A stretch of DNA of 64,000 nt from Bradyrhizobium sp. 164 (GTDB lineage: Bacteria; Pseudomonadota; Alphaproteobacteria; Rhizobiales; Xanthobacteraceae): NCBI RefSeq assembly GCF_023073715.1, contig NZ_JADPKA010000110.1, forward strand, positions 248,001 to 312,000. The letters are read 5' to 3'. Below are positions 1 to 7,037 of this stretch, one piece after another. Under the pieces are notes generated by a model. That model saw only the letters and a program-made list of their open reading frames with translations, was not told where the DNA came from and did no database searches. Position 1 is the first letter of the stretch; every line of letters starts with the position of its first letter. Made by a program: the position numbers and the translations under genes.

Positions 1-858
1 GCGGACATTGAACTCGAACAGTTTGGGACCCTGCGTCGTCAGCATGATCCCGGCATAGAGCACGCCGCGAAACGGCGTGCCGCGCTGCTTCATGCCTGAT
101 ACCGTCGGCAGGATGATCTTTGCCATGATCGCGTCGTGAATCGCAGGCGTGACCAGCGGCGTCGGCGAATAGGCGCCCATGCCGCCGGTGTTGGGGCCGA
201 CATCATGGTCGAACACGCGCTTGTGGTCCTGGGCGGAAGCCAGCGGGATCGCGGTCTCGCCGTCGCACAGCGCGAAGAAGCTGATCTCGCGGCCGGCCAG
301 AAATTCCTCGATCACGACTTCAGCGCCGGCCTCGCCGAACGCCCCCTCGAACATCATGGCGATAGCGTCCTCGGCTTCGCGCACGGTCTTGGCGACCACG
401 ACGCCCTTGCCGGCGGCCAGCCCATCGGCCTTGACCACGATTGGCGCGCCCTGGCTCTGCACGTAAGCGCGCGCGTCCTCGGCATTGGTGAATCGCTCAT
501 AGGCACCGGTCGGGATGCCGAATTCGGTGCAGAGCGCCTTGGTGAACCCCTTGGAGCTCTCGAGCTGGGCGGCCGCCTTGCTAGGCCCGAACGCCTTGAT
601 GCCGGCGGCGGTGAGGTCGTCGACGATGCCGGCCGCCAGCGGCGTCTCCGGGCCGACCACCACGAGCTCGACCGCGTTCTTTTTGCAGAACTCGATCACC
701 GCGGCGTGGTCGGCGACATCGAGCGCCACGCACTCCGCCTCCCGCGCAATGCCGGCATTGCCGGGCGCGCACCAGAATTTGGTCACCAGAGGGGAGGCTG
801 CGATCTTCCATGCCAGGGCATGTTCGCGGCCGCCGGAACCGAGCAGGAGAATGTGCAT
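1..858 (-). CDS. purD: Phosphoribosylamine-glycine ligase (GARS), 3' end outside window
   Basis: This gene makes glycinamide ribonucleotide from phosphoribosylamine, glycine and ATP, the second step of purine synthesis. Reading the reverse strand from the ATG at 858 gives an uninterrupted 286 codons to the window edge. It starts MHILLLGSGGREHALAWK, the typical PurD N-terminal dinucleotide-like fold, and continues with VVGPETPLAAGI, the ATP-grasp segment VVKADGLAAGKGV and the NTGGMGAYSP motif. A full PurD is about 420-430 residues, so roughly the last third lies left of the window. The assignment is very secure from motifs. It is divergent from nothing nearby; the small regulator gene downstream on the right is on the same strand and ends 175 bases upstream of this start. 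Confidence 0.95.
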   Translation of the reverse strand, partial: MHILLLGSGGREHALAWKIAASPLVTKFWCAPGNAGIAREAECVALDVADHAAVIEFCKKNAVELVVVGPETPLAAGIVDDLTAAGIKAFGPSKAAAQLESSKGFTKALCTEFGIPTGAYERFTNAEDARAYVQSQGAPIVVKADGLAAGKGVVVAKTVREAEDAIAMMFEGAFGEAGAEVVIEEFLAGREISFFALCDGETAIPLASAQDHKRVFDHDVGPNTGGMGAYSPTPLVTPAIHDAIMAKIILPTVSGMKQRGTPFRGVLYAGIMLTTQGPKLFEFNVR

Positions 859-970
859 CGATGGCTCAGAAAATGGGGTGGGCTTGCGGCGTCGGTCGCA
901 CGAATCGCGGTCGGTCTCAAGGGGGCTGGCCCCCGTACTCCCGCCATTCCAGGCCGCCGCGTCGAGCCGC

Positions 971-1011
971 TCTTACCCTCCCCTGGAGGGCCCCCTCCAG
1001 GGAGGGTAAGA
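971..1011. repeat. Near-perfect inverted repeat (dispersed palindrome)
   Basis: Two arms of about 20 bases are reverse complements apart from one missing base in the right arm. The arms begin TCTTACCCTCCC and end GGGAGGGTAAGA. It sits between the regulator gene at 1033 and purD. No T-tract follows on either strand, so it is better called a REP-like palindrome than a terminator, although it could attenuate transcription or protect RNA ends. Confidence 0.75.
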
Positions 1012-1032
1012 GTTCGCGCCAGCTTCGGACGA

Positions 1033-1332
1033 TCAGACCTGCTTCCCCGCGATGATCTCCTGCAACGTCGCGACATGCCGCGCGAAGGCGCCGCGGCCGA
1101 CGGCGGTTGCGGTGACCGTGGTCTGCGGCTTCTTGCCGACGAAGGCCTTGTCGACGGAAACGTACCCCGCCTTGGCCAAGGTCTCGATATGTGCGCCGAG
1201 ATTGCCGTCGGTGGCGCCGGTGAGCTTCTTCAGCCGCGCGAATTCCAGGCCGGTCGACTGCGGCAGCGCGTTCAGCGCCGCCATGATCTTCAGCCGCAGC
1301 GGCTGGTGGATGATGTCGTCGAGCTCGGCCAA
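1033..1332 (-). CDS. Small winged-helix transcriptional regulator
   Basis: The 99-residue protein is a single winged-helix DNA-binding domain. The segment LDDIIHQPLRLKIMAALN is the usual first helix of ArsR/PadR/MarR-like 'HTH_34' regulators, LKKLTGATDGNLGAHIETL is the recognition helix-turn-helix, and KPQTTVTATAVGRGAF is the wing. There is no obvious metal or ligand domain. It is the last gene of a three-gene run (hydrolase at 1886-2896, membrane protein at 1335-1889, this gene) with a 2-base gap to the preceding stop, so it is probably co-transcribed and may autoregulate the operon. An inverted repeat at 2931-2947 in front of the first gene is a candidate operator. The target genes are inferred, not shown. 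Confidence 0.85.
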   Translation of the reverse strand: MAELDDIIHQPLRLKIMAALNALPQSTGLEFARLKKLTGATDGNLGAHIETLAKAGYVSVDKAFVGKKPQTTVTATAVGRGAFARHVATLQEIIAGKQV

Positions 1333-1334
1333 TT

Positions 1335-1889
1335 CTAGCTCCGCCGCATCCAGAGGCCGCCGATGATTAGACCGCCGCCATTGACGAACGCCATCCAGAG
1401 CGGAAACGCCTCACCGATGTAGAAGAAGCCGATCAACGTCAGCGCCGAAATGCCGAGACCAATCGCAACGAAGGCGTAACCGAACCAGAGACCCGCCAGC
1501 GCGTAGAACAGCATGAAGTAGAGCGGCCAGAACGCACCCAACTGGCGTGGCCCGAAATGGCCGATCACATTGGTACAGAGATAACCGAAGGCGAAGAACA
1601 ACACGAACACCAGGAGCAGCCTGATGCCGAAGGCCGCACCATGCGGGTGATGTGGTGGATTGAACAAGCGAAGCGCAACCAGACCGCCGACGCCCATGAC
1701 GTCTACGGCAACCCAGGCATAGACTGCGTAGACCGGCCAGAGCCAGGTCACGACATTCCCTGCAAAGACCAACACGCCCCACCACACGGCAGCGATGCTC
1801 GCCAGGTCATAGAGCTGCGATTGCTTCACGCGCCGGACGATGTCGTCGATATCGGCCAGCGCCGCGGACGCCTCCTTGCTGTCGATCAT
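1335..1889 (-). CDS. Integral membrane protein of unknown function
   Basis: The 184-residue protein has a short cytoplasmic N-terminus (DIDDIVRRVKQSQLYD) followed by about five or six hydrophobic segments, roughly residues 28-48, 52-72, 88-108, 118-140 and 145-180. I do not recognise a named family. Its start overlaps the stop of the upstream hydrolase gene by four bases (ATGA) and its stop lies 2 bases before the regulator gene, so the three are translationally coupled. Pairing of a membrane sensor-like protein with a winged-helix regulator is common, but here it is only inference. Confidence 0.8.
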   Translation of the reverse strand: MIDSKEASAALADIDDIVRRVKQSQLYDLASIAAVWWGVLVFAGNVVTWLWPVYAVYAWVAVDVMGVGGLVALRLFNPPHHPHGAAFGIRLLLVFVLFFAFGYLCTNVIGHFGPRQLGAFWPLYFMLFYALAGLWFGYAFVAIGLGISALTLIGFFYIGEAFPLWMAFVNGGGLIIGGLWMRRS

Positions 1890-2896
1890 GACTGCCCTGC
1901 CCCGCGCGTCGCCACATCTTCGGCGATCGCGGAGACGGCCTTTGGATTGGTGACGATGCCCATGTGGTTGATGCCGTCGATGATCTTGACGTCAACCGAT
2001 GGCTTCACCGCCTGCACGGCTTCCGCATATTTGTCCGAGATCATCATTTCGTCCTCGGCGCCGCCGAAGATCGTGATCGGGCGTGTCGTTGCCGGTAGAT
2101 CGATGCGGTAGCCGCGCGTCGCGAAATTGCGCATCAGGCGGTCGGAATAGGTCGAGGTGAGGTATTTCGCCGAACTCGCCGGCACGGCCAAGGCCAGCAC
2201 CGGAAGCTGCGAACAGCAGTCGATCCCGAGCCTGCGCAGCGCGGTCAGGCCGAGGAAGCGTGGGAGGTCCATGTTGGCCCAGCCGCCGGCCTTCGGCCTG
2301 TTGGTCGGCGCGTCATAGCCGAGATAGGGCGCGAGCAGCACGGTGCGGACGAACATGTCCTGCATGATCGGTGTCGCGGCAACGCGCAGCGAGAAGCCGG
2401 CGCCGGCGGAATGGCCGATCAGGATCAGCGGCAGATCAGGTGCGTTCCTGCGGACATGAGCGACGAAGTCGACGAGGTCGTCTTCGAGCTGGCCGACATA
2501 GCCGATGTCGCCGCGCGTGCCGGAGCCGCCATGGCCGCGGATGTCCAGCGCCCAGGTCTCCACCCCGCGCGCGGCGATCGCATGGGTCAGCGCGTGATTG
2601 ACGGTGCCGCTGGAGCCGGAGGAGCCATGGATGAAAATCGCGCCGCGGCCCGTCTCCGGGCCTTTCGGCGCATAGTGGCGATAACCGATCCAGGTGCCAT
2701 CGCGGGCCTGAAAGCGTTCGAGCGGTGGCAACGTGGACCAGTCGATGCCTTTGGCTGAATCCGAGACCGATCGCATCTCGGGCGGCCGCTCCAGCGGCGT
2801 TGCCATCATGGCGCCCAGGATCAGCGCCACGCCGCCGACGGCACACAAGGCCCATTTCAGGCCGGTCAAAACGCCGCGCAGCAGCCGGATCGCCAT
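1886..2896 (-). CDS. Alpha/beta hydrolase (lysophospholipase-like), membrane-anchored
   Basis: A 336-residue serine hydrolase. An N-terminal hydrophobic stretch (residues 12-32) looks like a signal anchor, which would place the enzyme in the periplasm or on the membrane. The oxyanion region is IFIHGSSGSSG (about residue 87), the nucleophile elbow GHSAG is at 161-165 (Ser163), the acid lies near FGGAEDE and the catalytic His in DGINHMGI near the C-terminus. Substrate is unknown; fold and spacing resemble monoacylglycerol lipase/lysophospholipase types. It is the first gene of an operon with a membrane protein and a regulator. An inverted repeat lies about 35 bases upstream of the start. Confidence 0.88.
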   Translation of the reverse strand: MAIRLLRGVLTGLKWALCAVGGVALILGAMMATPLERPPEMRSVSDSAKGIDWSTLPPLERFQARDGTWIGYRHYAPKGPETGRGAIFIHGSSGSSGTVNHALTHAIAARGVETWALDIRGHGGSGTRGDIGYVGQLEDDLVDFVAHVRRNAPDLPLILIGHSAGAGFSLRVAATPIMQDMFVRTVLLAPYLGYDAPTNRPKAGGWANMDLPRFLGLTALRRLGIDCCSQLPVLALAVPASSAKYLTSTYSDRLMRNFATRGYRIDLPATTRPITIFGGAEDEMMISDKYAEAVQAVKPSVDVKIIDGINHMGIVTNPKAVSAIAEDVATRGAGQS

Positions 2897-2930
2897 GGCT
2901 CATCTCCCGAAACTGATCAAACAATAGATA

Positions 2931-2947
2931 ACTCTATATCACAGAGT
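2931..2947. promoter_or_regulatory. Candidate operator: ACTCT-N7-AGAGT inverted repeat
   Basis: The AT-rich stretch upstream of the hydrolase operon contains ACTCTATATCACAGAGT, two 5-base arms around a 7-base centre, followed by a further ACTCT on the right. It lies 35-51 bases before the ATG at 2896, where an operator overlapping the promoter would sit. Given that the operon ends in a winged-helix regulator, autoregulation through this site is a reasonable guess. No experimental support is visible. Confidence 0.4.
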
Positions 2948-3034
2948 ACTCTCCCGATCAATATCCGGATTGGCGCCGGGGCGCGAAAATCCTTAACGTC
3001 GGGTCTGACCCCAAAATGCCGAATCGTTTGCTAG

Positions 3035-4657
3035 ATGCCGCCTGCGGAACAACTGCTCAACGCGCCCGAATTCACCGTCTCCGAGCTCTCGCTGTCCCTG
3101 AAGCGGACGGTCGAGGACGCTTTTGGCCATGTCCGGGTCCGCGGCGAGATCTCCGGCTTTCGCGGGGCGCACTCCTCCGGCCATTGCTATTTCGCGCTCA
3201 AGGACGAGAGCGCCAAGATCGAGGCGGTGATCTGGAAGGGCGTGCACAGCCGCATGCGGTTCAAGCCCCAGGAGGGGCTCGAGGTCATCGCCACCGGCAA
3301 GCTCACCACCTATCCGGGCTCTTCCAAATACCAGATCGTCATCGAGGCGCTGGAGCCGGCCGGCATCGGCGCGCTGATGGCGCTGATGGAGGAGCGCAAG
3401 AAGAAGCTCGCCGCCGAAGGCTTGTTCGACGAGGCCCGCAAGCAGCTGCTGCCCTGGCTGCCGGATGTGATCGGCGTCGTGACGTCGCCGACCGGCGCGG
3501 TCATCCGCGACATCCTGCATCGGCTGGAGGATCGCTTTCCGCGCCGCGTGCTGGTGTGGCCGGTCAAGGTGCAGGGCGAAGGCTCGGCCGAGCAGGTCGC
3601 GGCCGCGATCCGCGGCTTCAACGCGCTGCCCGAAGGCGGCAGGATTCCGCGACCCGATGTCCTGATCGTCGCGCGCGGCGGCGGCTCGCTGGAGGATCTC
3701 TGGTCGTTCAACGAGGAGATCGTGGTGCGCGCGGCGGCCGACAGCATGATCCCGCTGATCTCGGCGGTCGGGCACGAGACCGACATCACGCTGATCGATT
3801 TCGTCGCCGACAAGCGCGCGCCGACGCCGACGGCGGCGGCCGAGATGGCGGTGCCGGTGCGCAGCGACTTGTTCGTCGAGGTCGCCGATCTCGCCCGCCG
3901 CACCCGCGCCTGCTGGCAGCGCGGCCATGAAAACCGCCGCAACGAGCTGCGCGCGGCCGCGCGCGCGCTGCCGGCGGCCGGCGACCTGCTCGCGATCCCG
4001 CGGCAGCGGCTGGACTCGGCGGGCGCGTCCCTGCCCCGTGGCCTCAAGGCCAACACGCACGCGCATTTCCGCAGGTTTACGGCCGCCAGCGCCAAGCTGA
4101 CGCTGCGGGTGCTGCACGGCCAGATCGCGCAGGCCGATCACCGCCTCACTGTTTGCGGCGAGCGGCTCGGCCTCTCCGCGCGCTCGCTGCTGCGGCGGCG
4201 GCGCGACCACTTTGCCGGGCTCGAGCTTCGCCTGCGCGCCTCAAAGCTCTCCAACGCGCAGGCCCAGCGCAACGCGATTCTCCGCCAGCGCGAGCGCACG
4301 CATCGGCTGTCCGAGCGCGCGCAACGCGCGCTCGTCACCCTGCTGCAACGGCTCGATGCGCGTGTCGCGAACAGCGGCAAGCTGCTCTCCGCGCTATCCT
4401 ACCGCAGCGTGCTCGCGCGCGGCTTTGCATTGGTGCGCGATGAAACCGGCCACCCCCTGCATGCGGCCGACAGCGTCGGACCGAATGCGCGGCTCGAGAT
4501 CGAATTTGCCGATGGCCGCGTGGCCGCGACTGCGGATGCGGACCGCCCGGCGCCTGCGGCGAAGCGCGCCCCGGCGCAACAGAAGCCGGCCGCACAGGAG
4601 ACAAAGCCCGCGCCGAAGCGCGTGGCCAAACCGGTGGATCAGGGTAGCCTATTTTAG
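3035..4657 (+). CDS. xseA: Exodeoxyribonuclease VII large subunit
   Basis: XseA is the catalytic subunit of exonuclease VII, which with XseB degrades single-stranded DNA to short oligonucleotides. The 540-residue protein has the N-terminal OB-fold (FTVSELSLSLKRTVEDAF, VRVRGEISGF), then the conserved core with VVTSPTGAVIRDI, RPDVLIVARGGGSLEDLW and SAVGHETDITLIDFVAD. The C-terminal helical part is Arg/Ala-rich and low complexity, and the tail is rich in Ala, Pro and Lys, longer than in E. coli (456 residues). The ATG at 3035 is used; an earlier ATG at 3016 is in another frame. The small subunit gene is not in the window. Confidence 0.95.
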   Translation: MPPAEQLLNAPEFTVSELSLSLKRTVEDAFGHVRVRGEISGFRGAHSSGHCYFALKDESAKIEAVIWKGVHSRMRFKPQEGLEVIATGKLTTYPGSSKYQIVIEALEPAGIGALMALMEERKKKLAAEGLFDEARKQLLPWLPDVIGVVTSPTGAVIRDILHRLEDRFPRRVLVWPVKVQGEGSAEQVAAAIRGFNALPEGGRIPRPDVLIVARGGGSLEDLWSFNEEIVVRAAADSMIPLISAVGHETDITLIDFVADKRAPTPTAAAEMAVPVRSDLFVEVADLARRTRACWQRGHENRRNELRAAARALPAAGDLLAIPRQRLDSAGASLPRGLKANTHAHFRRFTAASAKLTLRVLHGQIAQADHRLTVCGERLGLSARSLLRRRRDHFAGLELRLRASKLSNAQAQRNAILRQRERTHRLSERAQRALVTLLQRLDARVANSGKLLSALSYRSVLARGFALVRDETGHPLHAADSVGPNARLEIEFADGRVAATADADRPAPAAKRAPAQQKPAAQETKPAPKRVAKPVDQGSLF

Positions 4658-4670
4658 GCGCGGGTCTCGG

Positions 4671-4768
4671 TGTCATTCCCCGCGGATGCGGGGAAGCCAG
4701 TACGCCGCGGCTTGTCGGTGAATCACAGACGTCTCGGCGTACTGGGGCGCCCAAGCCGGGCGATGACA
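4671..4768. repeat. Dispersed palindromic repeat, type A
   Basis: The element begins TGTCATTCCCCGCGG and ends GCCGGGCGATGACA, with an internal pair of GTACGCCG...CGGCGTAC arms. This hyphenated palindrome of about 100 bases is of a type often found scattered between rhizobial genes. It fills the gap after xseA and carries no coding sequence that I would support. Confidence 0.65.
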
Positions 4769-4801
4769 GAGAGTGTGTAGGAACCAGCGTAGCCACAAGC
4801 T

Positions 4802-4887
4802 CGTCATTGCGAGGAGCGAAGCGACGAAGCAATCCAGAATCCCTCCGTGGAGAGACTCTGGATTGCTTCGCTGCGCTCGCAATGACG
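4802..4887. repeat. Dispersed palindromic repeat, type B (copy 1)
   Basis: This 86-base inverted repeat begins CGTCATTGCGAGGAGCGAAG and ends CTGCGCTCGCAATGACG, with an inner pair around CAATCCAGA / TCTGGATTG. A second, diverged copy of the same element lies at 53410-53496 in this window, which shows directly that it is a repeat family. It separates xseA from the small ORF at 4911-5060. Confidence 0.85.
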
Positions 4888-4910
4888 GAGCATGTGGAGG
4901 TATTACGGCT

Positions 4911-5060
4911 CTACCTACACGACAACCCCGCGTCGATCGTGGTCCAGAAGCCGCAATGTTCCGGCACGAGCTGTGGCGCGCCGGCGTGGGCTTCAAACAG
5001 GAAGATCGCGACGGTGAAGACGATCAGGGCGGAGGCGAACAGGACGATACGGCTACGCAT
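4911..5060 (-). CDS. Small secreted or membrane peptide, hypothetical
   Basis: A 49-codon reading frame starts at the ATG at 5060. The first 22 residues are Met, three polar or basic residues and then a long hydrophobic run (IVLFASALIVFTVAIFLF), ending at EAHAGA, a plausible signal peptidase site. The remaining part is short and contains two Cys. No family is recognised. The feature set (positive N-terminus, hydrophobic core, small-residue cleavage site) argues for a real exported peptide or single-span protein, but no strong ribosome binding site is seen, so the call is tentative. Confidence 0.4.
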   Translation of the reverse strand: MRSRIVLFASALIVFTVAIFLFEAHAGAPQLVPEHCGFWTTIDAGLSCR

Positions 5061-5312
5061 ATGACACGCGTTTAGTCGACATCGTGGTCGAATGATGGCA
5101 TGGCCATGTGCTGAAAAACGGCGCCGCGCGCGATCCGTAGATGCCGGTCGGCCATCATGGTCCGTACAGGGCGGTGGTCGATGCGACGCTGTCCGCCTGA
5201 TGTTGTTCCTCGGGCGGCCCCGCTTCCAGATTTGTGGTCCGCATGAGCGCCGCGATCTGCGGGACCGACCTCCCCGAATGTCGCTTCGCTCGTTCGGGCT
5301 ACGGCGCCGCGA

Positions 5313-6137
5313 TCACCGCGCCAGCCATTCCGCGACGTCCTTCTGCGATTCCGCGCGGGCCTGCATATCGGTGCCGAGATGACCATGCTCGGGCGCGGCT
5401 ACGTCGGTGCCGCCGGCGGCTGCGTGCAGTGGCGTGTTGGCGCGGTCGAAATCGTGATAAGCGCCGGGATAGACCACGATGCGCGCAAGCGCGCTGCGGC
5501 CGCGCGCGCCATCCACCATCTGGCGGCAGGCCGGCGGCGACGAGACGTCGTCATTGGCGCCGATCAGCACCAGGGTCGGCACCCGCGTGCTCCAGCCGAG
5601 GCCGGCGGAGATCCGGCAATCGGGATAGAAGGCGACCGCGGCACGGAAATCCGGGTCCAGATCGCGGGCGGCACTCTGCGGCCGCACCGCCCAGAGCAGC
5701 GCGCTGGCGCCGTTGGCCCAGCCGATCAGGCTGACGCGGTCGCGCGCCACCCAGTTCTGCTTCATCAGCCAGGCGCGTGACGCCGCGATGTCGGTGACGC
5801 GTTCACGGCGCGCCTTAACGTGCATCTCCTTGACGCGACATTGCGGCCCGAGCTCGCGCGAGCCGTAGCTGTCAGGCAGCAGCACCGCATTGCCGGCCCT
5901 CAGCAGCCGCTCCGCCCAGTCGCGATAGCGCGGCAGGACGGAATCGGAATGGCCACTGAGCCCGCCGCAGCCGTGCAGCGCGATCACGGCCGGAAAAGGC
6001 CCCTCGCCCTCGGGCTTGTAGAGCTGCGCATGCAGGACGCCCGACGACAGCGGGATGTCGACCTGCTGCGGCACCGGCGCGGCGTGCGCGGCCGACGTCA
6101 GGAGCGTCAGGAACAGGGCGGTCAGTCGAAGGCGCAT
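5313..6137 (-). CDS. Dienelactone hydrolase-family protein with Ala at the nucleophile position
   Basis: The protein (274 residues from the ATG at 6137) begins with a clear signal peptide ending in SAAHAA, so it is exported. I chose this start over an upstream in-frame ATG at 6200 because the signal peptide then sits at the N-terminus. The alpha/beta hydrolase core is evident: VIALHGCGGLSGHS (oxyanion loop, about residue 51), AGNAVLLPDSYGSR, the strand-elbow SLIGWANGAS at 137-144, LIGANDDVSSP (acid loop) and VYPGAYHDFD (His loop). In active members the elbow reads G-x-Cys/Ser-x-G; here it is G139-W-A141-N-G, and the codon is GCC. The usual catalytic nucleophile is therefore missing, while the acid and His loops are kept. 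It may be a non-hydrolytic member or use another residue. Confidence 0.85.
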   Translation of the reverse strand: MRLRLTALFLTLLTSAAHAAPVPQQVDIPLSSGVLHAQLYKPEGEGPFPAVIALHGCGGLSGHSDSVLPRYRDWAERLLRAGNAVLLPDSYGSRELGPQCRVKEMHVKARRERVTDIAASRAWLMKQNWVARDRVSLIGWANGASALLWAVRPQSAARDLDPDFRAAVAFYPDCRISAGLGWSTRVPTLVLIGANDDVSSPPACRQMVDGARGRSALARIVVYPGAYHDFDRANTPLHAAAGGTDVAAPEHGHLGTDMQARAESQKDVAEWLAR

Positions 6138-6313
6138 CGGACCCTGCGTCAAGATCCTTCGTCCAAGCACTATCACGCGGAAACGGCGCCAAAACATCAC
6201 AAACCGGTGGGTTTACCGGGCGGACAAGCCACCCTATCTATGCTACATCCAGCCCGACACATTATGCCCTCCAAGGTTTTCCACGGAGAGGCCTTCCACG
6301 GAGACTTTCGACC

Positions 6314-6541
6314 GTGCTGAACAAGTTCGGCCCCTCGGGCCATGGCGAAGCGCAGGTGCAATATCTTGACGGCGATTTCCGCGTGATCTCGCCGGGCACC
6401 TATGTGCGTTGTGCCATCACCGACGCGCGCATCCCGCTCGACGAACTGAAGTACTGGAGTGTGGATCTGCAAGAAGCCTACGCCACGCCTGCCGCCGTGC
6501 TCCAGCGGCATTTCCCCGGCGTGCCGAAGCCGCAGGCCTAA
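6314..6541 (+). CDS. DUF2093 domain-containing protein
   Basis: The 75-residue protein has the hallmarks of the small alphaproteobacterial DUF2093 family: EAQVQYLDGDFRVISPGTYV at the start, AITDARIPLDELKYWSV in the middle and a C-terminal YATPAAVLQRH. Function is unknown. It is soluble with no signal peptide. It converges with the PsiF-like gene at 6558, only 16 bases away, with no evident terminator between them. Confidence 0.88.
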   Translation: MLNKFGPSGHGEAQVQYLDGDFRVISPGTYVRCAITDARIPLDELKYWSVDLQEAYATPAAVLQRHFPGVPKPQA

Positions 6542-6557
6542 GGCCCCGCCCGCGCGT

Positions 6558-6881
6558 CTATTGCTGCTCCCGGCCATCCGCGCCCACACACGTCTTGATG
6601 AAAGTCTTGCGGGCCTCGCCGACGATCTTCTGATCAACCGCCTGCTTGAGGCAGTCGACCCGCGCCTGCGCCATGCAGAGCTGCATCTGGTCGCGTTTGT
6701 CCTGTCCCTTCAGATTTTGCGCCGTGGCGAGGCACGTGACGCGCTTGGTCGCGGGAACCGGCACCGCACTTGTCGGATTCGCCGGAGCGGCGGCAGGCGG
6801 CGGCGAGGAGGTCTGAGTAAGCGCGGGCAAAACCGGCAGACATGCGAGGCTGGCGACAAAGATCGCGGATCGCAATTTCAT
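6558..6881 (-). CDS. PsiF-like small exported protein
   Basis: From the ATG at 6881, preceded by a good AGGAG sequence, the product is 107 residues. It has a signal peptide (MKLRSAIFVASLACLPVLPA), a Pro/Ala-rich linker and a C-terminal Cys-containing module, LCMAQARVDC followed by EARKTFIKTC, that resembles the repeat of PsiF, the phosphate-starvation-inducible protein of enterobacteria. Four Cys residues could form disulfides in the periplasm. The molecular role of PsiF is unknown. Direct repeats upstream at 6923-6951 resemble a Pho box, which would fit phosphate control, but both the family call and the regulation are moderate inferences. Confidence 0.65.
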   Translation of the reverse strand: MKLRSAIFVASLACLPVLPALTQTSSPPPAAAPANPTSAVPVPATKRVTCLATAQNLKGQDKRDQMQLCMAQARVDCLKQAVDQKIVGEARKTFIKTCVGADGREQQ

Positions 6882-6901
6882 CGAATTCTCCTGATCGGAG
6901 C

Positions 6902-6951
6902 TATATCGATAGCGCACGGCCATGAATGTCGGCTGAATGTCAGCTGATGTC
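6902..6951 (-). promoter_or_regulatory. Iterated 11-bp direct repeats, Pho-box-like, with -10 candidate
   Basis: On the plus strand 6923-6951 reads TGAATGTCGGC, TGAATGTCAGC, TGATGTC: two 11-base repeats and a partial third. A PhoB box is built of 11-base direct repeats carrying TGTCA. Read towards the PsiF-like gene, a TATCGA/GATATA -10 candidate (6902-6911) lies 11 bases after the repeats, the spacing expected of PhoB-activated promoters. The spacers are not AT-rich, as they are in a classical Pho box, so this is a candidate only. It also lies just upstream of the TadG-like gene on the other strand. Confidence 0.4.
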
Positions 6952-7037
6952 TAAAATTGTCTCGCTCCCGTTGGGCCTCATTTAAGTCGGTCTGCACCAC
7001 ATTGTGGCGGGAAAAAGTGGCAGGCGGGCAGAAGCGC

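Noticed and set aside
2993..4210. Long antisense frame over xseA
   Set aside because: Arg/Gly/Asp/Ala-rich low-complexity product with no start signals; the forward frame is clear XseA.
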